From positions 1 through 17,547 of the forward strand of contig CAZEIW010000130.1 of NCBI GenBank assembly GCA_964512305.1: a DNA stretch of 17,547 nt, read 5' to 3'. Made by a program: the position numbers and the translations under genes. Positions 9,640 to 17,547 of the stretch are shown in pieces. Below the pieces are notes generated by a model. The model was not told where the DNA came from. It did no database searches and saw nothing but the letters and a program-made list of their open reading frames with translations. Source of the stretch: CAZEIW01 sp964512305 (lineage in GTDB: Bacteria; Pseudomonadota; Gammaproteobacteria; Burkholderiales; Burkholderiaceae_F). The first letter of the stretch is position 1. Every line of letters begins with the position of its first letter.

Positions 9640-10539
9640 ATGGGCGCTCCGCGTTCGGTCCGCCGCAGGCGGCTGGTGGCGGCCATGGGCGCCGGCTCGC
9701 TCTGGCCGCCGCACGCGGCGCCGCAGCCGCAGCCGCAGCAGGAGCAGGAACGGGGCGGTGGCGGCGTGATGACCACCAGCGACGGCGTGCGTCTGAGCTA
9801 TCTCGAGCGTTCGCCGCCGCAGGGCAGCCCGGCAGCGACGGTGCTGGTCCTGGTTCCGGGCTGGTGCATGCCGGCTTTCGTCTGGGAGCCGCAGCTCGCC
9901 GAGTTCGGCGCGCGAATGCGCACGATCGCGCTCGATCCGCGCGGCCAGGGCGATTCGGCGGTGCCGGACGGCGGCTACACCGCCGACCGGCGCGCCGCCG
10001 ACCTGCATGACCTTCTCGAGGCGCTGCCGCGCGTGGTGCTGGTCGGGTGGTCGCTCGGCGGCCTCGAGGCGCTGCATTACGTGTACCGCTACGGCGCAGG
10101 CAGGCTCGCGGCGCTGATGCTGGTCGACAACTCGGTCGGCGAGCCGCCGGCGCCGCCGCCGTCGAAGTTCCTGGACCAGCTGCGCAGCAACCGCGGCGCC
10201 ACGCTGGACCGCTTCGTGCGGGCCATTTTCACGCGCTCGCTGCCGGAACCGGCGATCGAGCGCATCGAGCACGCCGCGCTGCGCATGCGCCTGCAGGACA
10301 GCATCGCGCTGCTGTCGTACCCGTATCCGCGCGAACACTGGCGCGACATCGCGCGCGCGTTCGAAAAGCCGCTCGCCTACTGCGTGACCCCGCAGTATTT
10401 CGAGCAGGCGCGCAACCTCGAGCGCGAGCGGCCGTCGACGCGGATCGAGCTGTTCGAGCACGCCGGGCACGCGCTGTTCCTCGACGACGCGCCGCGGTTC
10501 AACCGGGTGCTGAGGGAGTTGATCGACGCGGCGGGTTGA
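9640..10539 (+). CDS. Alpha/beta hydrolase with Tat-like leader
   Basis: A 299-aa alpha/beta-hydrolase fold protein, probably an esterase or related hydrolase of unknown substrate. The nucleophile elbow is GWSLGG with Ser138, and the C-terminal HAGHALFLDD holds the likely catalytic His277. LVPGWCMPAFVW fits the oxyanion loop and LDPRGQGDS the strand 4 turn. The usual Asp after strand 7 is not visible (LAYCVTPQYFEQARNL instead), so Asp163 in LMLVDNSVGE after strand 6 may be the acid. The N-terminus RSVRRRRLVAAMGAGSLWP resembles a Tat signal, followed by a Pro/Gln-rich spacer. This would place it in the periplasm, but the hydrophobic stretch is short. An alternative start at ATG 9769 (MTTSDGVRL) would give a cytosolic 256-aa form. 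It starts 5 nt after the exported-protein gene. Confidence 0.88.
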   Translation: MGAPRSVRRRRLVAAMGAGSLWPPHAAPQPQPQQEQERGGGGVMTTSDGVRLSYLERSPPQGSPAATVLVLVPGWCMPAFVWEPQLAEFGARMRTIALDPRGQGDSAVPDGGYTADRRAADLHDLLEALPRVVLVGWSLGGLEALHYVYRYGAGRLAALMLVDNSVGEPPAPPPSKFLDQLRSNRGATLDRFVRAIFTRSLPEPAIERIEHAALRMRLQDSIALLSYPYPREHWRDIARAFEKPLAYCVTPQYFEQARNLERERPSTRIELFEHAGHALFLDDAPRFNRVLRELIDAAG

Positions 10540-10573
10540 GGCAGCTCAGCACGACGCAAGCAGGAGAGCGCAG

Positions 10574-10936
10574 ATGCACGAGGGTTCATGCCACTGTGGA
10601 GCCGTTCGGATGACTTTGCCATCTACCCCGGAGGTGGCCACCGACTGCAATTGTTCGCTATGCCGGCGCATCGGCGGACCGTGGGTGTATTTCGAATTCG
10701 GCACCGTGAAGATCGAGGCGCAGCCGGAAGCTACCGCCGCATACATCTGGGGAGACAGGACGCTGCGGACGATTCACTGCAGAACCTGCGGCTGCGTCAC
10801 CCACTGGGAGCCGCTGCAGCCAACGCCGGGCGCCAAGCACGGAGTGAACCTCGGGAACTTCGACCCCAAACTGATCGCGTCAGTTCGCGTTCGTCGGTTC
10901 GATGGCGCCGACACGTGGAAATTCATCGACGACTGA
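10574..10936 (+). CDS. GFA family (Mss4-like) zinc protein
   Basis: A 120-aa protein of the GFA family, named for glutathione-dependent formaldehyde-activating enzyme; most members have no proven activity. Zinc-binding Cys sets are clear: CHCG (Cys6, Cys8), CNCSLC (Cys25, Cys27, Cys30) and HCRTCGC (Cys69, Cys72, Cys74). The segments GSCHCGAVR and CSLCRRIGGPWVYFEF are typical. A strong AGGAGAG ribosome site precedes the ATG, 34 nt after the alpha/beta hydrolase. By hand count the gene is about 62% GC, clearly below its neighbours, and it uses codons such as TGT, TTC/TTT and ATA more freely. It may have come in later than the genes around it. Cytosolic, no signal peptide. Its link to the two upstream genes is positional only. 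Confidence 0.9.
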   Translation: MHEGSCHCGAVRMTLPSTPEVATDCNCSLCRRIGGPWVYFEFGTVKIEAQPEATAAYIWGDRTLRTIHCRTCGCVTHWEPLQPTPGAKHGVNLGNFDPKLIASVRVRRFDGADTWKFIDD

Positions 10937-10961
10937 CTTGAGCAACCGGGCAGTTGCCGCC

Positions 10962-11702
10962 TCACAGCCAGCGGCGCACCTGCTCCGCGACCCACTCGGG
11001 GTCGTCGAGCGGGATGTCGTGCCCGGCCTCCGGATGGACCGCGATCGCGGCGCCCCACCGCCAGGCCAGCGCCTGCGAGCAGCGGGTGTCGACCAGCGCA
11101 TCGCGCGCGCTGGTCAGCACCAGCAGGGGCGTCGCCGGCCGGTTCGAGGGCGCCCGGTAGCGCGCCGCCGCGAGAAGCTGGCGCAGCGCATTGGCGCGCG
11201 ACACCGGGCGATCGCGCGCGATCGCGACCCAGTCGTCGAGCACCGGCCCATCGGGCGCGAGGCGCCGGCTGGTGAGGCGCAGGATCGCGCGCTGCCGGGC
11301 CCGCTCGCTCGCGCCGGCCAGCATCGCGCACAGCGCCGGGTAGCTGGCGGGCCTCAGGCGGCGGTAGAACGGGCAATAGGGACGCAGGCTGGTGTTGATC
11401 AGCACGCAGCCACGCAGCTCGTCCGGATGGCTGGCGGCCCATGCCACGCCAACCATCGCGCCGAGCGACATCGAGAGCACGTGGTACGGCGGCGCCAGGT
11501 CGCGCCCGGCCAGCTCCCGGCGGCAGTGCTCGGCCATCGCCTCGACACTCGACGGGCTGCGCGCCGCGTGCAGCCGGCCGCTGCCCGGCAGGTCGATGGC
11601 GACGATGTCGGCGCCGCCGACGTGCCGGCGGAACACGTCCGGGAAGCCGCCCCAGTGACCGCTCTCGCGCGCGAGGCCGCGCAGGAAGATCCAGGTGCTC
11701 AC
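10962..11702 (-). CDS. Alpha/beta hydrolase
   Basis: A 246-aa cytosolic alpha/beta hydrolase. The opening WIFLRGLARESGHWGGF supplies the oxyanion loop and AIDLPGSG the turn after strand 4. The nucleophile is Ser79 in LSMSLGAMVG, where the usual first Gly of GxSxG is Ser. Asp201 (LTSARDALVD) and His228 (EAGHDIPLDD) complete the triad, so the enzyme should be active. The best general comparison is with carboxylesterase or BioH-like small hydrolases; the substrate is unknown. The start is GTG at 11702, 28 nt after the M14 peptidase stop, so the two are likely co-transcribed. The 3' end converges on the GFA gene with a 25-nt gap and no obvious terminator. Confidence 0.88.
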   Translation of the reverse strand: MSTWIFLRGLARESGHWGGFPDVFRRHVGGADIVAIDLPGSGRLHAARSPSSVEAMAEHCRRELAGRDLAPPYHVLSMSLGAMVGVAWAASHPDELRGCVLINTSLRPYCPFYRRLRPASYPALCAMLAGASERARQRAILRLTSRRLAPDGPVLDDWVAIARDRPVSRANALRQLLAAARYRAPSNRPATPLLVLTSARDALVDTRCSQALAWRWGAAIAVHPEAGHDIPLDDPEWVAEQVRRWL

Positions 11703-11730
11703 CGATGCGCCCGCGGGTCGGGACCTTGGC

Positions 11731-12762
11731 TCAGCGCACCGGGTACCAGTGCTCGAGCGCCTGCTGGCGGTGCTGCGCGCGCGCGGCCTCGGGCGGAATC
11801 CAGCGCTGGAAGCTGCATGCGGCGCGAGCGACGAAGTCGAACCACGCCATGTGCCGGCGCAGCACCCGCTGCTGGCGGTGGCCGATCAGCGGATTGAACA
11901 TCCCGTGGCGGGAGAAGATCTGGCGCGGGTTCTTCTTGACCCAGATCCACGACCCCATCTCGAGCGTGAGCGGCAGGAAGGTACGGCCGGGAAGGGTGCA
12001 CGCGCGCCGGTACAGGTAGTCCCAGAGGTCGCCGTGCGCGAGGTACTGGCGGCTTTGCGGCTCGAAGATGTAGCGGTGCTGCGGGTGGGTCTGGTCGAAG
12101 ATGCTCTTGAGGCGGTGCACCTCCGCCAGGTGCGCGATCGGGTGCGCCGTATGGGCGTAGGGAAACCAGATCCGGTCGTTGACGCCGAAGCCGGAGTGGC
12201 AGTCGACCGCGATGCTGAAGCTGCGGACCAGCAGTTCCTCCTCGACCACCCGGCACACGGCCTCGTTCTCCGGCTCCATCGGCGCGCCCTTGACGCCGCG
12301 GTACCACGGCAGCGCGGCGCTGAACCGCTGCCCGCCGAGGAGGAATGGAACCCGCTCGACGGCGTCGAGCGGCGCGTTGCGCATCAGGTCGACGCCGTTC
12401 GGATTGGCGCGCGTGCCGAGCCACATCCCGCCCGGATTGACGATCGGCATGAACACCATGCGCATCGACTCGAGCTGGCGGTGCAGCAGCAGGTCCCATC
12501 GGAGCCGCATCACGAGGTTGCGCAGGTACGCGATCACGACATCGGCACCGATCCGTTCGAGTCCATGGACGCCGCCGAAGAATCCGACCGCCGGCACCTC
12601 CGGGCTGCGGTTGCCGAGCGTCAGCACATAGACAGGCAGGCGATGCGCGCCGACCTTGGCTTCGCAAACGATTTTCGTTTCGACGAACGGACCGGCGGCC
12701 TCGATCAGCTGCTGCAGCTCGGTCAGTTCGGTCAGTTCGGACGGATCGCGCATTGCCGTCAT
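11731..12762 (-). CDS. M14 family zinc carboxypeptidase-like protein
   Basis: A 343-aa zinc metalloprotein of the M14 carboxypeptidase fold, which also includes AstE/aspartoacylase-type deacylases. Zinc ligands are His66 and Glu69 in GGVHGLER, and His189 in VDCHSGFG. The substrate-binding NPNGVDLMRNAP (121-132) follows NPGGMWLGTR, and the catalytic Glu268 is in LTLEMGSW. There is no signal peptide, so it acts in the cytosol. It could trim a peptide or an amide-linked acyl amino acid; a role in murein peptide recycling like MpaA is only suggested by the neighbourhood. The start is set at ATG 12762 (MTAMRDPSEL) with GGGG upstream. ATG 12753 and ATG 12831 are alternatives, the last adding an Arg-rich segment that looks non-coding. 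An in-frame 9-bp repeat (12720-12740) encodes TELTEL. Confidence 0.88.
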   Translation of the reverse strand: MTAMRDPSELTELTELQQLIEAAGPFVETKIVCEAKVGAHRLPVYVLTLGNRSPEVPAVGFFGGVHGLERIGADVVIAYLRNLVMRLRWDLLLHRQLESMRMVFMPIVNPGGMWLGTRANPNGVDLMRNAPLDAVERVPFLLGGQRFSAALPWYRGVKGAPMEPENEAVCRVVEEELLVRSFSIAVDCHSGFGVNDRIWFPYAHTAHPIAHLAEVHRLKSIFDQTHPQHRYIFEPQSRQYLAHGDLWDYLYRRACTLPGRTFLPLTLEMGSWIWVKKNPRQIFSRHGMFNPLIGHRQQRVLRRHMAWFDFVARAACSFQRWIPPEAARAQHRQQALEHWYPVR

Positions 12763-12898
12763 CGGAGCCCCGGGGACAAGCTTATCGGCACGCGGGCGGC
12801 GGCGAGCGACGATCCGACCGCCACCGGTCATCGACGCGACATGGCTCCGTCATATCGGACTTGTAGCTTTGGCCTTCCCCCTGCGTAACGAGGCAGTC

Positions 12899-13024
12899 AT
12901 GCGCGCAGCAATCCGGAACCTCCTGTCGCACCCCGCCCTCGCGCTGGGCAGCACGGTGCTGTGGGGCGTGATCGAGCTCGTCGCGCTGCTGCGCTCGCGA
13001 CGGCTCGCGAGATCGGCCCACTAG
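12899..13024 (+). CDS. Small membrane ORF (41 aa) next to ftsZ
   Basis: A 41-codon ORF beginning MRAAIRNLLSHPALALGSTV and continuing LWGVIELVALLRSRRLARSA. It has a GAGG ribosome site spaced 5 nt before the ATG, one predicted membrane helix (about 12-31) and a basic C-terminus, so it would sit N-out/C-in or lie on the membrane. Third codon positions are mostly G or C, as in real genes here. It is divergent from the M14 gene and convergent with ftsZ, ending 23 nt before the ftsZ stop. The function is unknown. The open frame extends upstream to 12656 but only as antisense of the M14 gene. Confidence 0.5.
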   Translation: MRAAIRNLLSHPALALGSTVLWGVIELVALLRSRRLARSAH

Positions 13025-13028
13025 ACGC

Positions 13029-13046
13029 GGGCCGCCCGCCCGGCCC
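13029..13046. terminator. GC hairpin between convergent ends of ftsZ and the 41-aa ORF
   Basis: A 6-bp all-GC stem (GGGCCG / CGGCCC) with a 6-nt loop fills the 23-nt gap between two convergent stop codons. It is placed where a bidirectional terminator would be, but neither strand has a following U run, so this is a weak call. Confidence 0.25.
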
Positions 13047-13047
13047 C

Positions 13048-14226
13048 TCAATCGGCCTGCTTGCGCAGGAACGCCGGGATATCGAGCCTCTCCGCGGCCA
13101 CGTCGTCGAGCGCCGCGGCGCGCGCGCCCGCCCCGTCGCGCGAACGCCATACGGCCGGCGTCTCGAAGTGGCTGTAGTCGCTGCCCGCGGCGCCCGCCGC
13201 CGACGGCGAGGCGGCGAGCGGCGCGTTGTCGGTGCCGGTGCGCAGCACCGTCAGCGGCGCCTTCTTCTGCGCCGACGCGCGACCGAGCCCGGTCGCGACC
13301 ACGGTCACCCGCAGCTCCTCTTCCATGGCGTCGTCGCACACGGTGCCGAAGATCACGGTCGCATCGTCGGCGGCGAAGGCGCGGATCGTGTTCATCACCT
13401 CGCGCGTCTCCCTCATCTTCAGCGAGGAGTCGGCGGTGATGTTGACGAGGACGCCGCGCGCCCCCGATAGATCGACGCCTTCGAGGAGGGGACTGGCGAC
13501 CGCCTGTTCGGCGGCCACGCGCGCGCGGTCGGTGCCCTTCGCGGTCGCGGTCCCCATCATCGCCTTGCCGCGCTCCCCCATCACCGTCTTGACGTCCTCG
13601 AAATCGACGTTGACCAATCCCGGGATGTTGATGATCTCGGCAATGCCGCCGCAGGCGTTGTGCAGCACGTCGTCGGCGGCGCGGAAGCAGTCGGCCATCC
13701 CGGCGTCCTCGCCGAGCACCTCTTCCAGCTTGTTGTTCAGGATCACGATCAGCGAGTGGACCTTGTCCTCCAGCTCGACGAGTCCGGTCTCGGCCACCTT
13801 CATGCGCTTCGGCCCTTCGAAGTCGAACGGCTTCGACACCACCGCCACGGTCAGGATGCCCAGCTCCTTCGCCACCTCGGCCACCACCGGCGCCGCGCCC
13901 GTGCCGGTGCCGCCTCCCATGCCGGCGGTGATGAAGACCATGTGCGCCCCGCGCAGCGCGTCGGCGATGCGCTCGCGCGCCTCTTCCGCCGCCTGACGGC
14001 CGGCATCGGGGCGGCTGCCGGCCCCGAGCCCGGTCTTGCCGAGCTGGATCACATTCCTCACGCTCGAGCGCGACAGCGCCTGGTGATCGGTGTTGGCGCA
14101 GATGAACTCCACGCCCTGCACCCCGCGCCGGATCATGTGCTCGACCGCGTTGCCGCCGGCTCCGCCGACGCCGATGACCTTGATCACCGTGCCCCTGGTT
14201 TCGGTCTCGAGAATTTCGAATGCCAT
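13048..14226 (-). CDS. ftsZ: FtsZ, cell division tubulin homologue
   Basis: A 392-aa FtsZ, the GTPase that polymerises into the Z ring at midcell. The nucleotide site is seen in VIGVGGAGGNAVEHM (18-32), the tubulin signature GGGTGTG (104-110) and FDFEGPKR. The T7 loop NVDFEDVKTVM (206-216) carries the catalytic acids. The variable linker (about 320-380) is short and Ala/Ser-rich. The C-terminal peptide LDIPAFLRKQAD, which binds FtsA and ZipA, is intact. The ATG at 14226 is preceded by a perfect AGGAGG at 5 nt spacing; the longer frame starting 7 codons earlier runs through that site and is rejected. It lies 135 nt after ftsA, with its own promoter-like sequence in the gap. Confidence 0.98.
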   Translation of the reverse strand: MAFEILETETRGTVIKVIGVGGAGGNAVEHMIRRGVQGVEFICANTDHQALSRSSVRNVIQLGKTGLGAGSRPDAGRQAAEEARERIADALRGAHMVFITAGMGGGTGTGAAPVVAEVAKELGILTVAVVSKPFDFEGPKRMKVAETGLVELEDKVHSLIVILNNKLEEVLGEDAGMADCFRAADDVLHNACGGIAEIINIPGLVNVDFEDVKTVMGERGKAMMGTATAKGTDRARVAAEQAVASPLLEGVDLSGARGVLVNITADSSLKMRETREVMNTIRAFAADDATVIFGTVCDDAMEEELRVTVVATGLGRASAQKKAPLTVLRTGTDNAPLAASPSAAGAAGSDYSHFETPAVWRSRDGAGARAAALDDVAAERLDIPAFLRKQAD

Positions 14227-14231
14227 AGCGT

Positions 14232-14237
14232 CCTCCT
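14232..14237 (-). promoter_or_regulatory. Consensus ribosome-binding site of ftsZ
   Basis: AGGAGG, fully complementary to the 16S anti-Shine-Dalgarno core, sits 5 nt before the ftsZ ATG. It is the strongest site in the division genes here and decides the start. It fits the need for far more FtsZ than FtsA or FtsQ. Confidence 0.85.
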
Positions 14238-14254
14238 GTGCCGACAAGCTTCAA

Positions 14255-14283
14255 TGCATCAAACCCGCAACGCGCAATGTCAA
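14255..14283 (-). promoter_or_regulatory. Possible ftsZ-proximal promoter
   Basis: In the ftsA-ftsZ gap the minus strand has a perfect -35 TTGACA (14278-14283). At 17 nt the -10 position reads GATGCA (14255-14260), only 2 of 6 to consensus; shifting by two bases gives TGCATT behind a TG dinucleotide. Just upstream is a 6-bp hairpin GCCGGC-GGT-GCCGGC (14293-14307) that could weaken read-through or bind a regulator. A dedicated ftsZ promoter is plausible but the -10 is poor. Confidence 0.4.
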
Positions 14284-14361
14284 ACACGGCGCGCCGGCAC
14301 CGCCGGCAACCGAACCACCGCACTTGACGTTCTGCGCTGCGCCCTGGAACCCGTCCATGTC

Positions 14362-15594
14362 TCAGAAATTCCCCACGATCCACTCGCGCATCCGCTTGAG
14401 CGTGCGCTTGAGCGATCCGGTCTGCGCCACCAGCTTGTTGCCGCGCAGCCGCTGCGCGTGCGCCTCGATCAGCAGCCCCATGACCGTCGCGAAGCGCGGG
14501 CTGCGCACGACATCGGCCAGCGCCCCGGCATAGACCGGCCAGCCGACCCGGGCCGGCCGCAGGAAGACGTCCTCGGCCAGTTCGCCGACCCCGGGCAGCA
14601 GGGCGGTGCCGCCGGTGAGCACGACGCCGCTGGCGACCAGCTCCTCGTAGCCCGAATCCCGGATCACCTGCTGCGCCAGCGTGAACAGCTCCTCGACGCG
14701 CGGCTCGATCACCGCCGCCAGCGCCTGGCGCGACAGCAGCCGCGCGGGGCGGTCGCCGATGCCGGGAATCTCGATCTTGTCGGAGGCATCGGCCAGCACC
14801 TCCTTGGCGACGCCGTAGCGCAGCTTGATCTCCTCGGCGTCCGGGATCGGCGTGCGCAGCGCCATCGCGATGTCGTTGGTGATCTGGTCGCCAGCGATCG
14901 GGATCACCGCCGTGTGCCGGATCGCGCCGCCGGTCAGGATCGCGATGTCGGTGGTGCCGCCGCCGATGTCGATCAGCGCGACGCCGAGCTCGCGCTCGTC
15001 GTTGGTCAGCACGGACAGCGACGATGCCAGCGGCTGCAGGATCAGGTCGCGCACCTCGAGCCCGCAGCGGCGCACGCACTTGACCACGTTCTGCGCGGCG
15101 CTCACCGCGCCGGTCACGATGTGCACGCGCACCTCCAGGCGCACGCCGCTCATCCCGATCGGCTCGCGGATGTCCTCCTGTCCGTCGACGATGAACTCCT
15201 GCGTCAGCACGTGCAGCACCTGCTGGTCGGTCGGGATGTTCACCGCGCGGGCGGTCTCGATCACCCGGTCGACGTCGGCGGAAGAGACCTCGCGGTCCTT
15301 GATCGCGACCATCCCGCTCGAATTGAAGCTCTTGATGTGGCTGCCGGCGATGCCGGTGAACACCTCCTCGATCCGGCAGGCCGCCATCAGCTCGGCCTCC
15401 TCGAGCGCGCGCCGGATCGAGCGCACGGTCGCCTCGATGTTGACCACGACGCCCTTGCGCAACCCCTCCGAGCGCGCCTGCCCCAGGCCGATCACCTGGA
15501 AGCGCGCGTCCGGCAGCACCTCGGCCACCGCGACCACGACCTTCGAGGTCCCGATGTCGAGGCCGACGATCAATTCCTTGGATTCGGTCCTCAT
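14362..15594 (-). CDS. ftsA: FtsA, actin-like Z-ring anchor
   Basis: A 410-aa FtsA, the actin-fold ATPase that ties FtsZ filaments to the inner membrane and recruits later division proteins. Phosphate loop 1 is GLDIGTSKVV (11-20) and phosphate loop 2 is LIDIGGGTTDIAI (208-219). GSHIKSFNSSGMVAI lies in the 1C region, and LTGGTALLPGV is the adenosine motif. The C-terminal amphipathic helix SLKRTLKRMREWIVGNF is the membrane-targeting sequence. The ATG at 15594 overlaps the ftsQ stop (ATGA), implying translational coupling. Length matches the family. Nothing unusual is seen. Confidence 0.98.
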   Translation of the reverse strand: MRTESKELIVGLDIGTSKVVVAVAEVLPDARFQVIGLGQARSEGLRKGVVVNIEATVRSIRRALEEAELMAACRIEEVFTGIAGSHIKSFNSSGMVAIKDREVSSADVDRVIETARAVNIPTDQQVLHVLTQEFIVDGQEDIREPIGMSGVRLEVRVHIVTGAVSAAQNVVKCVRRCGLEVRDLILQPLASSLSVLTNDERELGVALIDIGGGTTDIAILTGGAIRHTAVIPIAGDQITNDIAMALRTPIPDAEEIKLRYGVAKEVLADASDKIEIPGIGDRPARLLSRQALAAVIEPRVEELFTLAQQVIRDSGYEELVASGVVLTGGTALLPGVGELAEDVFLRPARVGWPVYAGALADVVRSPRFATVMGLLIEAHAQRLRGNKLVAQTGSLKRTLKRMREWIVGNF

Positions 15595-16339
15595 GGCGTG
15601 GCGGCGGCAAATCCGTTCGGATAGCGCGCGTCGACCCGGGACGGCGCGCCGTTGAGTTGGGCCGCTACCAGGGGGTAGCCGGCGACGATGGCGGCCAGGC
15701 GGCGCTGCAGCTCGCCCGCGGGCTCGTCGCGTCCGAGCTCGATGCGGCGTACCGGGTCGGCCCGCAGCGCCCACGAAGCACGCTCGGAGACCTCGAGCCC
15801 GGCGATCCGGATCTGCAGCGGTGCGAGCATCGCGGCGAACTGGCGGTACCGGCGCGCCGCGTCCGCGGCGAAGCGTTCCGGTCCGCTGAACTCGATCTGA
15901 GGCCCGTCGAGCTCGGCCTCGGCCGGATTGGCGACAAACAGGACCCCGGCGTCCGACAGCAGGCGGCCGTCGCTCCAGGTCCCGAGCGCTCGATGCTCGG
16001 TGAGCTCGACCCCGAGGCGGTTCGGCCACACGCGCCGCACCGACACCGCCGCAACCCAGGGCACGGATTCGAATGCGCGCCGCGCATCGTCGAGCCGCAT
16101 CGTGAAGAAGTTGCCGGCCAGGCGGCCGGCGATCGCCGACCGGATCGCGGCGCGGCTGACATGGCGCAGGTCGCCGCTGACCTCGATGCGCCGCAGGTCG
16201 AACCACGGGCGCTGCGCCAGCCACAGCAGCGCGCCCGCGCCCGCCAGCGCCAGCGCGGCTGCCGTCACGCCGCGCGCGGCCCAGGTCATCAGGCGCACGC
16301 CGGTCATCTGCGCGCTCACCTGCCCGCTCATCGGCCCGC

Positions 16340-16343
<4 letters not shown>
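15591..16343 (-). CDS. ftsQ: FtsQ, divisome membrane protein
   Basis: A 250-aa bitopic division protein that links early divisome parts to FtsB/FtsL and FtsW/FtsI. A short cytoplasmic N-terminus is followed by one membrane helix (about 22-43). The POTRA domain (about 48-117) shows WFDLRRIEVSGDLRHVSRAA and WVAAVSVRRVWPNRLGVEL. The FtsQ beta domain then begins at TEHRALGTW and runs to the C-terminus. The start is taken as GTG 16343, which overlaps the ddl stop (GTGA) and has GGAG 8 nt upstream. ATG 16331, GTG 16319 and ATG 16307 are also in frame within a 12-nt repeat, so the real N-terminus is uncertain by up to 12 residues. The stop overlaps the ftsA start. Confidence 0.95.
16296..16343 (-). 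repeat. Four tandem 12-nt stop/start cassettes at the ddl-ftsQ junction
   Basis: Four consecutive 12-nt units follow the consensus RTGAGCGGGCAG (minus strand, units starting at 16343, 16331, 16319 and 16307). Each begins with GTGA or ATGA, so each offers an ftsQ-frame start codon and a TGA in the ddl frame. They encode V/M-S/T-G/A-x repeats at the FtsQ N-terminus. The GGGCAGGTGAG parts can also act as ribosome sites for the next unit. Confidence 0.8.
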
Positions 16344-17451
<1,108 letters not shown>

Positions 17452-17455
<4 letters not shown>

Positions 17456-17547
17456 CCGCCCGCCCCCAGCTTCGCCGCCACCGCCCCGATCGAGCCGGCG
17501 CCCATCGTGATCACCACATCGCCCGGCCGCGCCGCTTCGAGGATCGC
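17452..17547 (-). CDS. murC: MurC, UDP-N-acetylmuramate--L-alanine ligase, 3' end only
   Basis: The last 31 codons of MurC, which adds L-Ala to UDP-MurNAc as the first peptide step of murein precursor synthesis. The visible end AILEAARPGDVVITMGAGSI followed by GAVAAKL is the conserved C-terminal strand and Gly-rich turn of MurC. The ATP and substrate sites lie beyond the right edge. Its TGA overlaps the ddl ATG (ATGA). The order murC-ddl-ftsQ is standard for the dcw cluster. Confidence 0.92.

Noticed and set aside
9721..9760. CCGCAG/CAGGAG short repeats in the hydrolase leader
   Set aside because: Codes a Pro/Gln spacer of a kind common in GC-rich genomes; not a separate element.
12720..12740. 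9-bp tandem repeat GGTCAGTTC in the M14 gene
   Set aside because: Two copies encoding TELTEL near the N-terminus; too short to treat as more than local slippage.
14227..14247. ftsZ start seven codons upstream
   Set aside because: Would read through the perfect AGGAGG site; family proteins begin at MAFEI-like N-termini.
12782..15610. A 942-codon minus-strand frame over ftsZ and ftsA
   Set aside because: Out-of-frame shadow of two genes with complete conserved products; Arg/Gly/Ala-rich without motifs.

Overview
The window (about 70% GC by eye) is a chromosomal segment from a betaproteobacterium, most likely of the Burkholderiales. The reason is gene order. Read on the minus strand from the right edge it runs murC (3' end), ddl, ftsQ, ftsA, ftsZ, then lpxC, a small membrane protein, a DUF721 gene (opposite strand), an M23 peptidase, secA, argJ, a DUF815 ATPase and mutT (5' end). 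This is the lower end of the division and cell wall (dcw) cluster with its usual betaproteobacterial continuation. I see no tRNA, rRNA, CRISPR array, transposase or phage gene.

Right block (13.05-17.55 kb, minus strand): murC, ddl, ftsQ and ftsA are joined by ATGA or GTGA stop/start overlaps and should be translationally coupled. ftsZ follows after a 135-nt gap that holds a perfect TTGACA and a very strong AGGAGG ribosome site. Together these genes make the UDP-MurNAc tripeptide and D-Ala-D-Ala for murein and build the Z ring with its membrane anchor and the FtsQ hub. The 5' end of ddl contains a palindromic GC-rich repeat family read in frame as protein. The ddl/ftsQ junction consists of four tandem 12-nt stop/start cassettes.

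Middle block (8.1-13.0 kb): six genes lie between ftsZ and lpxC, which are usually close neighbours in this group. On the plus strand are an exported protein of unrecognised family, an alpha/beta hydrolase with a Tat-like leader, and a small GFA-type zinc protein of lower GC. On the minus strand are an M14 zinc peptidase and a second alpha/beta hydrolase. A 41-codon membrane ORF sits next to ftsZ. No known system unites them.

Left block (1-8.1 kb): lpxC (lipid A synthesis) is followed by a 58-aa two-helix membrane protein whose 3' end overlaps the convergent DUF721/DciA-like gene by 60 bp. Divergent from DUF721 are a LytM/M23 factor and then secA, which has its own extended -10 promoter and a perfect hairpin near the predicted 5' end of its mRNA. 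argJ, the DUF815 ATPase and mutT follow closely spaced or overlapping.

Most of the window is conserved housekeeping. The items that seem least ordinary are the repeat-derived N-terminus of Ddl, the tandem stop/start cassettes before ftsQ, the antisense overlap at the 3' end of DUF721, and the accessory genes between ftsZ and lpxC.
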